Below are positions 19,510 to 28,394 of a stretch of DNA of 64,000 bases, one piece after another. Position 1 is the first letter of the stretch, and each line of letters opens with the position of its first letter. Source of the stretch: Rahnella ecdela. Its GTDB lineage: Bacteria; Pseudomonadota; Gammaproteobacteria; Enterobacterales; Enterobacteriaceae. The notes under the pieces are model-generated. The model was not told where the DNA came from, ran no database searches, and saw nothing but the letters and a program-made list of their open reading frames with translations. The stretch spans positions 248,001 to 312,000 of the forward strand of contig NZ_JAFMOY010000130.1 in NCBI RefSeq assembly GCF_019049625.1, in the 5' to 3' direction. Made by a program: the position numbers and the translations under genes.

Positions 19510-19735
19510 TGGCTTGCATGCCTTAGGTCCCCGGTTTTCAAACCTGTGATGGTCACAACCGTCAATCTGGATCAGCTCGCCGGTACAGGGACGGCGGTAA
19601 CGGGGCTGATGAATTTTTGGGCGGGGGTCGTCTGCAGGGGATCCAGAGTCCGGCTTTTATCATGAGGCGTCTGATGGTTTCATTGCCAAGGATCAGACCA
19701 TGAACGTCCTCGAGCTTTTCCCGTGCTAAAAGCCC
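19510..19735 (-). pseudogene. ISNCY-type transposase remnant with frameshift
   Basis: The minus strand reads EKLEDVHGLILGNETIRRLMIKAGLWIPCRR in one frame, then PRYRRPCTGELIQIDGCDHHRFENRGPK in another. The two parts are consecutive pieces of an ISNCY-family transposase (helix-turn-helix end, then the first catalytic Asp in the GELIQIDG motif), separated by a frameshift near 19600. Both ends are missing. It is a dead fragment directly after arsH. Confidence 0.6.
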
Positions 19736-19865
19736 TTGAAGCCTCGCTGGGCGGTCCGTTGCTGATTCGCACCAGTCGTCGGGTCGAACTGGTCGACGCC
19801 GGTAAGCATTTGGAGGCCGAAGCCATGCGTACATTGGAGCATATGGAGCATTATGAGTACCGGGA
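19723..19865 (+). pseudogene. LysR-family gene fragment
   Basis: Codes for KALEASLGGPLLIRTSRRVELVDAGKHLEAEAMRTLEHMEH, which closely parallels residues about 38-80 of the LysR regulator at 15724 (KALETELGGPLFIRTSRRVELTEAG). Both the DNA-binding start and the effector domain are absent, and the reading continues into unrelated residues. It abuts the ISNCY remnant, so an old insertion or deletion probably destroyed the gene. Confidence 0.65.
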
Positions 19866-19943
19866 GGGTTATAATAGGGGGATGAATATAAATGGGATAG
19901 GAGCGAACAGGAAATAACAGAATAATTTCCTGCTATAAAATAA

Positions 19944-20750
19944 TTAGTTCAAGCTGGATTTAGTGTTTTTATTAATCCAGTCAATTGCACCTGGAGTGCG
20001 AATCCAAGGTTTTATATTATTATTCACGTAAAAAATGGCTTCATCCATTCCACCTAACGTAATATATCCACTGTTAGACTTGGGCTGTAATCTGCACTTC
20101 GATAACAAGCCGGGGATGTGTCTATTAGAATTAATCGCAGCTTTAGCGATATCATCGGCATCTGGGGATAACTGCCGGTAGGCGAGGAGGGCGCGTGTAT
20201 ACTGAAGAAACGGGCGCATATCACCTGAATAATCATCCAGTAGCAAGGTCAGGTCATCCACCATTTCGAGTTCAAGGTAATAGTTCGCTAATAAATGACG
20301 AATCCCTTGGTTATCGCTAGGGTTGAGCTTAAGCATTTCGCGGTAATGAGCCATGGCCGGGTAGAAATTACCTGACTTCCATAAAGCATCAGCAAAAGCT
20401 GCTTTTGCTCTCATATATGGACGTGTTTCGACAAAACCCCAGAAATTGCCCGCGAATTCCTGAAAATCTTCGCCAAGTGCGATACTGGCAGCGTACAAAG
20501 CCGTTTCCAGATTACCAATTTTTGACTCAGGAGGCTCTTCAGATACCTCGCAGTAGAATGAATATGCGTCAGCACAAAGTGGGGATTTCTTGATAGCTTT
20601 TCTGATGAGTTTCAGCACAACTTCCAGGTCATCAGTTTCCCAGGCATCGAACATAAACTCCTGAGCCACAGCCAGATCCTGCTGTAATTGCTCGGAACTG
20701 ACGGCATTTTTATATAAATCAACGCGCTTTTTAGTCGGGAATTTAATCAT
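19944..20750 (-). CDS. TPR-repeat protein, ST7-like
   Basis: Soluble helical protein of 268 residues. The middle part shows tetratricopeptide-like helical pairs: LEVVLKLIRKAIKKSPLCADAYSFYCEV, AKAAFADALWKSGNFYPAMAHYREMLKLNPSDNQGIRHLLANYYLELE and the following DYSGDMRPFLQYTRALLAYRQ. This resembles bacterial proteins annotated as ST7-family TPR proteins, often found near insertion sequences or plasmid genes. The C-terminal GGMDEAIFYVNNNIKPWIRTPGAIDWI segment is outside the repeats. No signal peptide or membrane segment. Base composition is more AT-rich than the neighbouring ars genes, which suggests separate origin. Function unknown. Confidence 0.7.
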   Translation of the reverse strand: MIKFPTKKRVDLYKNAVSSEQLQQDLAVAQEFMFDAWETDDLEVVLKLIRKAIKKSPLCADAYSFYCEVSEEPPESKIGNLETALYAASIALGEDFQEFAGNFWGFVETRPYMRAKAAFADALWKSGNFYPAMAHYREMLKLNPSDNQGIRHLLANYYLELEMVDDLTLLLDDYSGDMRPFLQYTRALLAYRQLSPDADDIAKAAINSNRHIPGLLSKCRLQPKSNSGYITLGGMDEAIFYVNNNIKPWIRTPGAIDWINKNTKSSLN

Positions 20751-20803
20751 CTCAAGTATCCTTTTGGGTGCTACCCGGTACTTTGCAGCACTGATGGTCG
20801 ATT

Positions 20804-20952
20804 CTACCGCTTTGAACTTGCCACAAACAAGCTCGGGTCTACCAGAACGAGGTTGATAGCCCGGATCTGTTCCTGGGCGTGCACCTGAGCCTTACGGCTG
20901 GGCGATTTTTTGCTTCCGGCTGTCGAGTCCTTCAGCTCCAGAAACTCGGGGG
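20804..20952 (-). pseudogene. Possible truncated coding remnant beside the IS element
   Basis: The minus strand has about 50 open codons ending in a TAG at 20804 (C-terminal part AQVHAQEQIRAINLVLVDPSLF), cut off at the presumed left end of the IS3-family element. It reads like the C-terminus of a disrupted gene, but I do not recognise the family, and it may be chance. Confidence 0.25.
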
Positions 20953-22589
20953 TGCGGACGATTACTTGGACTCTCGGGAGAGAGTTAATGCATTCATATG
21001 AGGACAGGGTTCGGGCTGTTGAACTCTATTATCGATATGGCAAAAAAGCCTCTATGGTCATCAGAGAATTGGGATATCCATCCATGAAACAGCTCGGTCG
21101 CTGGGTGCGAATTTATGAAGAAACTGGCGACTTACCAAAAGGATTAAAATCGAGACAGCGATACTCACAGGCGCAAAAAATTGCTGCTGTGGAACATTAC
21201 CTGACGCATGGTGGTTGTCTGGCGTTTACTCGGCGAGCCATCGGCTATCCCAGCGACGTATTACTTTAACGTTGGATTGAAGAAATATATCCAAACCGGC
21301 GTCCTCTGATTGTCCGCTCAAATACAAATAAATGCTTCAGTCAGGAAGAAAGAGCTCAAGCCGTCCGTGAGCTCTGCAACCGAAGCGGAATCGCCCTTAA
21401 AGTTGCTCAAAACATAGGCGTGAGCGTCCCGGTCCTGTACAAATGGAAGAAAGACCTGCTCGACGATGAGGCTTATCGATCCATGCGAAGACGTAAAACA
21501 TCAACTCAGAATAAAAACCAGGATGCATTGCTTGATGAAATCACGCGGCTTAAACAGCAGGTTCATCAGTTGCAGCTTGAACGCGATATCCTGACAAAAG
21601 CGAATGAACTGATAAAAAAAGACATGGGCATCAGCGTCCTGACCCTGAAGAACAGGGAGAAAACCCAGATCGTTGATGCCCTTAAGGAAATCTATTCCGT
21701 CGCTGAACTGCTCTGTGTTCTGAAGCTTGCCCGGAGTTGCTATTTTTATCACAAAGCGAGCCAGCGTCTGAATGATAAGTACGCGGAAATACGCATAGCC
21801 ATGGCAAAGATCTTTGAAGGAAATTATCGCTGCTATGGATACCGGCGTCTGCACGCGACGCTCCGAGAGAACAAGCTCTGCATCTCTGAAAAGGTTGTCC
21901 GCAGGCTAATGACTGAGGAGCAACTCGTCGTTAAGCGAGCCAGGCAACGACGATACAGCTCTTACTGCGGAGAAATAGGGTCGGCACCTGAAAATCTCCT
22001 TGCCAGAAATTTTCGATCCTTCAGCCCAAATGAGAAGTGGCTGACTGATATTACTGAGTTCCACCTGCCGGCGGGCAAGGTCTATCTGTCGCCCGTAATC
22101 GACTGTTTTGATGGCAAAGTGGTGAGCTGGTCGATAGGAACACGTCCGGACGCAAAACTGGTGAATTGCATGCTCGACGACGCGCTCGATACGCTCAGAG
22201 AAAATGAAAAACCGGTGATACACAGCGACAGAGGCGGCCATTATCGATGGCCGGGTTGGTTGGATCGTATTAATGCATCAGGTCTTAAAAGGTCCATGTC
22301 GCGCAAAGGTTGCTCGTCGGATAACGCGGCGTGTGAAGGCTTCTTCGGGCGGGTCAAAAATGAAATGTACTATGGCAGAAACTGGGCGAGCACGACGCAG
22401 GAAGAATTTATCTGCTTCCTGGACAGGTACATACGCTGGTATAACGAGAAGCGAATTAAATTATCATTGGGTGCAATGAGTCCGGTTAAGTACCGGCAGC
22501 ATCTGGGGATCACAACACAACCAGTCCAACAAAACATCCGCATCTCCAAAAGTGACATTATCAAATGGGACTTACACACCCAGTGCGCA
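20953..22589 (+). mobile_element. IS3-family insertion sequence, probably inactive
   Basis: An element of about 1.6 kb around the transposase frame 20988-22592. Candidate ends are TGCGGAC at 20953 and GTGCGCA at 22583-22589, which are only weakly complementary, and the second lies inside the last codons of the transposase, so the true boundaries are uncertain. No target duplication was confirmed. Confidence 0.45.
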
Positions 22590-22592
22590 TAA
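20988..22592 (+). pseudogene. IS3-family transposase with in-frame TAA
   Basis: A single frame codes for an IS3-family transposase of about 534 codons: two N-terminal helix-turn-helix units (YGKKASMVIRELGYPSMKQLGRW and the segment NRSGIALKVAQNIGVSVPVLYKWKK), a leucine-rich coiled coil (LLDEITRLKQQVHQLQLERDILTKANELIKKD), and an rve-type DDE integrase core with Asp in WLTDITEF, Asp in IHSDRGGHY and Glu in NAACEGFFGRVKNEMYY. A TAA at 21267-21269 interrupts the frame after residue 93, and the same frame continues at once with RWIEEIYPNRRP. This is more like a point mutation (for example CAA to TAA) than a programmed frameshift, since no frame change occurs. The downstream part from 21420 could still be translated alone. 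Confidence 0.75.
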
Positions 22593-22786
22593 TCATGATT
22601 ATGTTAAATTGAATGCATCAATCAATGAGTTCATCATTCATACCCCATCCCACCAATCGCATATTGACTCATTCAGTATTGATTCAGTCGTATTGGCTGG
22701 CACAATGACCAACTCATAACTACCCTGAATAATCCGTACAGGATTGTATAAATCCAGAATAAATCACTGACAATCAAAGGCCCCCT

Positions 22787-23104
22787 ATGAGCGAAGTAAA
22801 AATTGTTGCCACACTGACCCCGTTGCCCGAATTTATCGACACTATTAGAGATGCCGCATTGGCAATGGTTACTCCAACGCATCGTGAAGCAGGATGCTTG
22901 CAATATGATCTGCATGAAAGTCATGCTGTACCCGATGTACGTAACCTCGAAAATAAAGGTAAGGTGTCATTCGTATTTATCGAACGCTGGAAGTCTGAAG
23001 AAGATTTGAAAAAACACGTGGCAATGCCTTACCACGATGATTTTCTCGATATCCTGAACGGTAAACTGGAAACCCTAAACGTTCAGCGTCTAACACAGCT
23101 GTAA
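22787..23104 (+). CDS. ABM-domain (quinol monooxygenase-like) protein
   Basis: Small protein of 105 residues with an antibiotic-biosynthesis-monooxygenase (ABM) ferredoxin-like fold. Recognisable parts are PLPEFIDTIRDAALAMVTPTHREAGCLQYDLHES at the first helix and strand, FVFIERWKSEEDLKKHVAMPYHDDFL in the second half, and the closing strand. The family includes YgiN-type quinol monooxygenases, which act as dimers without cofactor. The actual substrate is unknown. It stands alone between the IS element and the TonB receptor, with a weak purine-rich ribosome site. Confidence 0.8.
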   Translation: MSEVKIVATLTPLPEFIDTIRDAALAMVTPTHREAGCLQYDLHESHAVPDVRNLENKGKVSFVFIERWKSEEDLKKHVAMPYHDDFLDILNGKLETLNVQRLTQL

Positions 23105-23164
23105 TAATTCGCGCATCATTCACATCCCCTGTACAAAAATTCGACGCATTACCTGAACCAGGCA

Positions 23165-23198
23165 TAAAAAAGGCAGCGACGGAAATCCCGATGCTGCC
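23165..23198 (-). terminator. Terminator of the siderophore receptor gene
   Basis: On the minus strand GGCAGC, a 15-base loop and GCTGCC are followed by six T residues. It lies 24 bases after the receptor stop. Confidence 0.7.
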
Positions 23199-23221
23199 CT
23201 GATAGTCTTTATCGCATCACA

Positions 23222-25420
23222 TCAGAACGCATAATTCGCGCTGACCGACACACTGCGCGGTTCGCCGTAAACGGCGTAGTCACTGAGCCACGAGTAATAG
23301 GTGCGGTCAAACAGGTTGTTGATGTTGGCCTGAACCGACAACTGTTTTGTCACCTGATAACGGGTGAACAGATCGACAATCGCCGTGCTGCCCTCTGATA
23401 CCCGTTGAGTCTCGCCGTCTGGCCCGGTTGCATCCTGGAAGGTGCGGTTTTGCCAGTTCACGCCGCCGCCGACTGTCAGATCCGGCATCATCGGCAACTG
23501 GTATCGACTGAACAGTTTCAGCTGGGTCTGTGGCATATTGCTGTTCAGGCGGCTGCCGGTGTCGTCTTTCGCCACATAACGCGTCGCACCGAAGGTCATT
23601 TGCAGATTGTCAGTGACTGCGCCACTCAACTCAAACTCAGCCCCTTTGCTCACTGTACCATTTGCCGCAACGTATGCCTGCTCGCTGGAACCGTTGACGT
23701 GATCGCTGCCATCGGCCTGGGGGACATTATCCTGCTCAATGCGGAACACCGCGAGTGAGGCGTTTAGACGACCGTCCATCCATGCCGATTTCAGGCCAGT
23801 TTCGTAGTTTTTACCCGTAGTCGGTGACAGATAATGGCCGTTGATATCGCGGTCTGTCTGCGGCTGGAAGATGGAGGTGTAACTGGCGTAAGCCGACCAG
23901 GTATCGTTGATGTCATACACCAGCCCGCCGTAGGGCGTCATGTTGTTCTTCTGCATGTTGCCGCTGCTGCCGTTGCTGGTCCACTCTGTGTAACGCGCAC
24001 CGACGATCAGCGAAAGTGGGTCAGCCAGCGAGAAGCGTGTAGCAAAATAGCCCGCTTTCTGACGAACCACATCGTCGGCGTTCAGGTACCAGTCGCCCCA
24101 CTCCGGCTCGCTGACGCTGCCGTCCCAGCTGTTGCCAAAGCTGCCAATGGCGTCGCTGTCAATGGCCCCATCGGAACTGTAAGTCTGGTTATGCTGGCGG
24201 CTGTAGCTAAGCCCGGCGACCATCTGATGCTGACGACCAAAGAGTTCAAACGGCCCGGTGGCATAGGTATCCACCGAATCCACTTTGCGCGTGCCACGGT
24301 CTTTACTGCCAAAACCGCTCAGCCCTTCGCCGGTGGTGTGATCCGGGAAATCCATCAGATACAGCAGCTTATCGTTGAATGTTTGCTCGCCATGCGTGCC
24401 GTTGACCCGCCATGTCCAGCCGTTATCAAAGTCGTGTTTTACGTTGGCAAACACTTTACGTGACTGAATGGCGTAATTCGTCCAGTCGGCGGAGGTATTG
24501 GTGGTGCGGTCGTAATGGGTCCGCGAGCCGTCGGTGTACCAGGTAGGCAGGCCGCCCCAAGTCGGATTTCCGGTGTTGGTTTCCTGATAATCATAACCGA
24601 GGGACACCGTGGTGTTGTCAGTCACATCGGCGTCGACTACGCCGTAGAAGAATTTTTTACGCTTGTGATAACGATCCAACCAGCTGTCCTGATCCTGATA
24701 GCCCGCCACGATCCGTCCGCGCACTGAACCTTCCTGATTCAGAGGGCCGGAAGCATCCAGCACATAACGTTGTTTGTTCCAGCTGCCATAGCTGGCACTG
24801 ATATCGCCGGTAAATTCTTTGCTGTCAGCATGCTTACGCACCATATTTACCGACGCCGCCGGATTACCTGCGCCGGTCATCAGACCGGTTGCACCACGCA
24901 CCACTTCGATACGGTCATAAATCGCCGTGTCTTCCGCTGCATCGCCAAAGTTCCATGTGTCGCTGACGGACGAAGGAATATCGTCATAGGTGTAATTGTT
25001 GATGTAAAAGCCACGGGAAAAATAGGATACGCGTTCGCTGTCGATCACTTCCGTGGAGATGCCCGTGGTGTTGTCGAGCACATCGCCGACCGATTGCAGA
25101 GCCTGATCCTGCATACGCTGTCGCGTGATCACACTGACCGACTGCGGAATATCGCGCGGGGTCAGGTTAATTTTGGTGCCTGCGGTCGTCGTTTTAACCG
25201 CATAATCCTGCTTGTCACTGCTGGCGTCGGTAGGCGAGCCTTCGATCACCATATCCTTCGAGTCACCGGACGTTGCGGTATTTGCCGCGCTGTTGGTTTC
25301 CGCCGCCCAAACGGGATTGATCGCTACAATAATAACCAAAGCCAGTGATGAAACGGTAAAGACTTTTCTTACATCCGTTGCGCAAAACTCCGCGACTTTT
25401 CCCCTGCCAGTAAAGGACAT
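23222..25420 (-). CDS. TonB-dependent siderophore receptor, FhuE-like
   Basis: Outer-membrane receptor of 732 residues that would bring a ferric hydroxamate-type siderophore into the periplasm with energy from TonB/ExbBD. The start at 25420 gives a signal peptide (VFTVSSLALVIIVAINPVWA) and a length close to E. coli FhuE (729); a GTG at 25456 would add 12 residues. A TonB box-like segment (KDMVIEG) precedes the plug domain (about residues 85-210: RDIPQSVSVITRQRMQDQ, RIEVVRGATGLMTGAGNPAASVNMVRK). The rest is a beta barrel ending in the C-terminal strand SVSVSANYAF with terminal Phe. It is a single gene with a weak Fur-type site upstream. Similarity points to FhuE/FpvA; the ligand is not proven. 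Confidence 0.9.
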   Translation of the reverse strand: MSFTGRGKVAEFCATDVRKVFTVSSLALVIIVAINPVWAAETNSAANTATSGDSKDMVIEGSPTDASSDKQDYAVKTTTAGTKINLTPRDIPQSVSVITRQRMQDQALQSVGDVLDNTTGISTEVIDSERVSYFSRGFYINNYTYDDIPSSVSDTWNFGDAAEDTAIYDRIEVVRGATGLMTGAGNPAASVNMVRKHADSKEFTGDISASYGSWNKQRYVLDASGPLNQEGSVRGRIVAGYQDQDSWLDRYHKRKKFFYGVVDADVTDNTTVSLGYDYQETNTGNPTWGGLPTWYTDGSRTHYDRTTNTSADWTNYAIQSRKVFANVKHDFDNGWTWRVNGTHGEQTFNDKLLYLMDFPDHTTGEGLSGFGSKDRGTRKVDSVDTYATGPFELFGRQHQMVAGLSYSRQHNQTYSSDGAIDSDAIGSFGNSWDGSVSEPEWGDWYLNADDVVRQKAGYFATRFSLADPLSLIVGARYTEWTSNGSSGNMQKNNMTPYGGLVYDINDTWSAYASYTSIFQPQTDRDINGHYLSPTTGKNYETGLKSAWMDGRLNASLAVFRIEQDNVPQADGSDHVNGSSEQAYVAANGTVSKGAEFELSGAVTDNLQMTFGATRYVAKDDTGSRLNSNMPQTQLKLFSRYQLPMMPDLTVGGGVNWQNRTFQDATGPDGETQRVSEGSTAIVDLFTRYQVTKQLSVQANINNLFDRTYYSWLSDYAVYGEPRSVSVSANYAF

Positions 25421-25494
25421 AACGCATTCTCGTAAAATTTTTTGAGGACGCGACACTGTTTCTATTTTTATTTTTTACAAGAACAGTTCGCAAT

Positions 25495-25513
25495 GAGAAC
25501 GAGAATAGTAATT
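25495..25513. promoter_or_regulatory. Possible Fur box of the siderophore receptor
   Basis: GAGAACGAGAATAGTAATT contains two GATAAT-like hexamers followed by a weak third, upstream of the receptor gene. The match to the 19-base Fur consensus is only partial; location and gene function make it plausible. Confidence 0.35.
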
Positions 25514-25699
25514 ATTAACATTGTTATTGTCGTGAGGAGGTTAATTTTTATTGCGTAACAAATTATTAATGTGAGTCGAAATCAGGAATGGGAGGGACTC
25601 GTCAGCACCCGAAGGCATGTTTCAGACTATTCTGTGACCGCATCGATGCCCATCCGCCTGATGTCTTCTACCCTTAAGTGTTCCACATAAGGAGACGCT

Positions 25700-26035
25700 A
25701 TGAGACGAATCATGCTGGCCCTCACCCTGCTTATCGCGGGTACCGCCACCGCCGAAGACACCACGGCGCAACACACTCCCGCCACCTATATCAATATCCT
25801 CTGCAGTTCCGCGCTTAATAAACCTGACGGTTCGGCGGATTATTTCCGTAATCGGATCAAGGATGTGTCAACGCAGTCGCAGTCACCTTCAGCGATAAAC
25901 AGAACGGAATTTGATGAGGATGAAGCCGATAAGGTGATTGAAACCTGGACGTCGCTCAGCAAGGCTGAACGCGAAAAAGTGACGACACAGCAGCAATGTC
26001 AGGACACGCTGAGCAAACGCTATCAGGCCGGATAA
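25700..26035 (+). CDS. Small secreted protein of unknown function
   Basis: Predicted periplasmic protein of 111 residues. A signal peptide (MRRIMLALTLLIAGTATA) is followed by a mature part with two cysteines, Cys35 (INILCSSAL) and Cys99 (QQCQDTL), which could form a disulfide. The rest is polar and helical, with DEDEADKVIETWTSLSKAEREKV. A strong AAGGAG precedes the ATG. I do not recognise the family. It stands alone, followed by a strong hairpin. Confidence 0.65.
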   Translation: MRRIMLALTLLIAGTATAEDTTAQHTPATYINILCSSALNKPDGSADYFRNRIKDVSTQSQSPSAINRTEFDEDEADKVIETWTSLSKAEREKVTTQQQCQDTLSKRYQAG

Positions 26036-26053
26036 AGGTGGGTTATTGATAAA

Positions 26054-26079
26054 GGAATGCGGCTCCCTGTCCGCATTCC
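26054..26079. terminator. Hairpin between convergent genes
   Basis: GGAATGCGG and CCGCATTCC form a perfect nine-base stem around an eight-base loop. It sits between two convergent genes and probably ends transcription from both sides, though no T tract is present. Confidence 0.45.
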
Positions 26080-26091
26080 ATGAGAAAGATT

Positions 26092-27396
26092 TTACTGCGC
26101 CTTACTGACGCGCCAGACCACGTTGCCCGCATCGTCCGCAATCAGAACGCCACCCTGCTTATCCATTGCCAGCCCGACCGGAAGACCGCGAACCTGTTTC
26201 TGATCGTCAGTCAGGAAACCCGTCACGACCGGCTGCGGGAGTCCCACCGGTTTACCGTTTTCGAATTTCACCCACATCACCTGATAACCGTTCAGTGGTT
26301 TACGGTTCCAGCTGCCGTGTTCACTGACGAACGCGCCGTCGCGATATTGCGGCATATTATCGCCGGTATAGAACAGCAGTCCGAGCGGAGCAACGTGGGA
26401 ACTGATGGCGTAGTCCGGCTTGATGGCTTTCTCCACCAGATCCGGACGCGGCGGTTTCACCCGTTCGTCCACATGCTGCCCGTAATAGCTGTAGGGCCAG
26501 CCGTAGAAACCGTGTTCCTGTACCGACGTCATGTAATCCGGCACCAGATCAGAACCAATTTCATCACGCTCATTCACTACCGCCCAGAGTTTTCCACTCT
26601 GCGGTTCCCATTGCAGGCCGGTCGGATTACGTAAGCCGCTGGCATAGATCCGGCTGGCTCCGGTTGCGGCATCCACCTCCAGGACAGACGCCCGCCGGTC
26701 TTCTGCCCCGATGCCGTTTTCAGTGATATTGCTGTTGGAACCGACGCCCACATACAGTTTGCTGCCATCCGGGCTCGCCAGCAGGGATTTCGTCCAGTGA
26801 TGGTTAATCGGACCACCCGGCAATTGCGTGACGACTTCGCCCGGCGCGGTGATCTGCGTTTCGCCGGTCTGATACGGATACTTTATCAGGCTGTCAGCGC
26901 TCGCGACCCACAACGTATTCCCCGTCAGCTGAATACCGAACGGTGAATTAACATGTTCAATGAACGTGTGTTGCTCCCATTTGCCGCCGGTATTCCGCAG
27001 CAGCGTGATGCGGTTACCGCCCTCACCGCCTTTGCCTGATGACTTCTGAACCAGGCCCATAATCAGCTCTTTCGGACGAAAAATGAGCTTTTTCGTCGGC
27101 CCGTTTGATTCCGCTACCAGCACATCGTTATTAGGCAGAACGTACACCTGACGCGGATGTTTCAGCCCTTCGGCAATTTTCTCGATTTTCAGTCCGTCGG
27201 CAACTTTGGGCATTTCACTGCTTTTCCAGGGAATGCCTTCCGGCACTTTCATCGGTGGCATCAGAAAGTTTTGCGCTTTTGGCAGTTCAGGATCTGCCCC
27301 GATCTGTTTTTTCGGATCAATCTGCGAACTGTCGTCACAACTGCTGAGCAGCGCCGCCAGTACGCAGGCGGATAACAGGCGTTGATAATTTTTCAT
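26092..27396 (-). CDS. PQQ-type L-sorbosone dehydrogenase-like lipoprotein
   Basis: Predicted lipoprotein of 434 residues. A lipobox (LLSSC) places the acylated cysteine at residue 19 or 20. The mature part is a six-bladed beta-propeller of the soluble glucose/sorbosone dehydrogenase family: ADGLKIEKIAEGLKHPRQVYVLPNNDVLVAE, YASGLRNPTGLQWEP and FVSEHGSWNRKPLNGYQVMWV are typical. Such enzymes oxidise sugars or sugar aldehydes with PQQ, and the second PQQ enzyme Gcd lies at 38.4 kb. Its ATG overlaps the stop of the upstream DUF2231 membrane protein in an ATGA, so they form an operon and may work together at the membrane. Substrate unproven. Confidence 0.83.
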   Translation of the reverse strand: MKNYQRLLSACVLAALLSSCDDSSQIDPKKQIGADPELPKAQNFLMPPMKVPEGIPWKSSEMPKVADGLKIEKIAEGLKHPRQVYVLPNNDVLVAESNGPTKKLIFRPKELIMGLVQKSSGKGGEGGNRITLLRNTGGKWEQHTFIEHVNSPFGIQLTGNTLWVASADSLIKYPYQTGETQITAPGEVVTQLPGGPINHHWTKSLLASPDGSKLYVGVGSNSNITENGIGAEDRRASVLEVDAATGASRIYASGLRNPTGLQWEPQSGKLWAVVNERDEIGSDLVPDYMTSVQEHGFYGWPYSYYGQHVDERVKPPRPDLVEKAIKPDYAISSHVAPLGLLFYTGDNMPQYRDGAFVSEHGSWNRKPLNGYQVMWVKFENGKPVGLPQPVVTGFLTDDQKQVRGLPVGLAMDKQGGVLIADDAGNVVWRVSKAQ

Positions 27397-27833
27397 CGCA
27401 GAGTCCCTCCTGCAACCGGCAGGCGAAATGCCAGCTGAACATTGCCCAGTAAAAGAAGCACCACCACCAGTGTGGAAAGAATAACGCCAGCAGGAACCAC
27501 CGCATAAGCATCACGGCTGTGAATAAAAGCATTGAAAATAGCCAGCACAACCGCCACGAGATTCAGCCAAAAATGCAGTTTCAGCGCGCTGACAGAAACG
27601 GATTTCGGCCCCGTCCATACCTGAAAAAGATTAATCAGTCGTGGAATAACAGCGATGATCAGCCCAAGTACAATCAGCCAGTTCGCCGCATCGGTCCACA
27701 TGGTGATAAAGGTTTTCATATAGAGGATGTCGAAAATCCAGGCAGCGACAAAGAACCCCAGAGGAATGGGATTTAACAGTTCGTACAGCGCCGTTGCAAC
27801 TCCACGGCGTGCCGAATTCGGATGCGTTTGCAT
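27393..27833 (-). CDS. DUF2231 membrane protein
   Basis: Membrane protein of 146 residues with four hydrophobic segments: PIPLGFFVAAWIFDILYM, WLIVLGLIIAVIPRLINLF, KLHFWLNLVAVVLAIFNAFIHSRDA and VILSTLVVVLLLLGNVQLAF. The layout and the HxxLN/HSRD elements fit DUF2231, a family often paired with PQQ or cytochrome-dependent sugar oxidation. It is the first gene of a two-gene operon with the sorbosone dehydrogenase-like lipoprotein. A strong AAGGAG precedes the ATG. Confidence 0.75.
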   Translation of the reverse strand: MQTHPNSARRGVATALYELLNPIPLGFFVAAWIFDILYMKTFITMWTDAANWLIVLGLIIAVIPRLINLFQVWTGPKSVSVSALKLHFWLNLVAVVLAIFNAFIHSRDAYAVVPAGVILSTLVVVLLLLGNVQLAFRLPVAGGTLR

Positions 27834-27969
27834 GTCTTTCTCCTTTGACTAATCCGGAGCTGTCAGCGCCAGAAAATGGCACCACAGCCAACAGGTGTAC
27901 CTGTAATAGATTAGTAAAGTTGAAGAATACTGCCGAAGTGATTGTCACAAAGGAGGATTGCGCGCCCTG

Positions 27970-28305
27970 TCAGGTAAACGTCATGGCCCAGGTAATAACG
28001 CCCGCCACGACGGTGGTAAAAGTCAGGGCAACAAGGAAAAGAATGTCAGTTATCTTCTCCAGAACGGGGTTACGACGCTGTTTGCGCGTTCTTAACGTCC
28101 AGTAAGACATGATGGTGGTGGCCAGATAGAGGATTGCGTTGACCGCCAGCAGATCATCACCCAGCGTGCCTTCGCGCCGCAGCGTGGTGATCACCTGAAA
28201 AATCCCGATAACGGTAATACATACGCCGACCATTCCGGCTGACGCGGTAAAGATATGCACGCAAATATCTTCATCTAACCGGGCATTGTTTTTCGTTCTG
28301 AGCAT
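27970..28305 (-). CDS. Small inner-membrane protein, unknown family
   Basis: Protein of 111 residues with three hydrophobic segments: FTASAGMVGVCITVIGIFQVI, LLAVNAILYLATTIMSYWTL and ITDILFLVALTFTTVVAGVITWAM. The charged N-terminus (RTKNNARLDEDICVH) is probably cytoplasmic. No catalytic motif is visible. It lies 136 bases upstream of the DUF2231 operon on the same strand and may belong to it. Function unknown. Confidence 0.65.
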   Translation of the reverse strand: MLRTKNNARLDEDICVHIFTASAGMVGVCITVIGIFQVITTLRREGTLGDDLLAVNAILYLATTIMSYWTLRTRKQRRNPVLEKITDILFLVALTFTTVVAGVITWAMTFT

Positions 28306-28394
28306 GGCCGTTTCGCCCCGCTGAAAAATGGTGTCTTTCAGCTATCAGCGTAGCCTGTCTTCGGGGCGTTGCACGGCTCGGACAACGGTTCACA

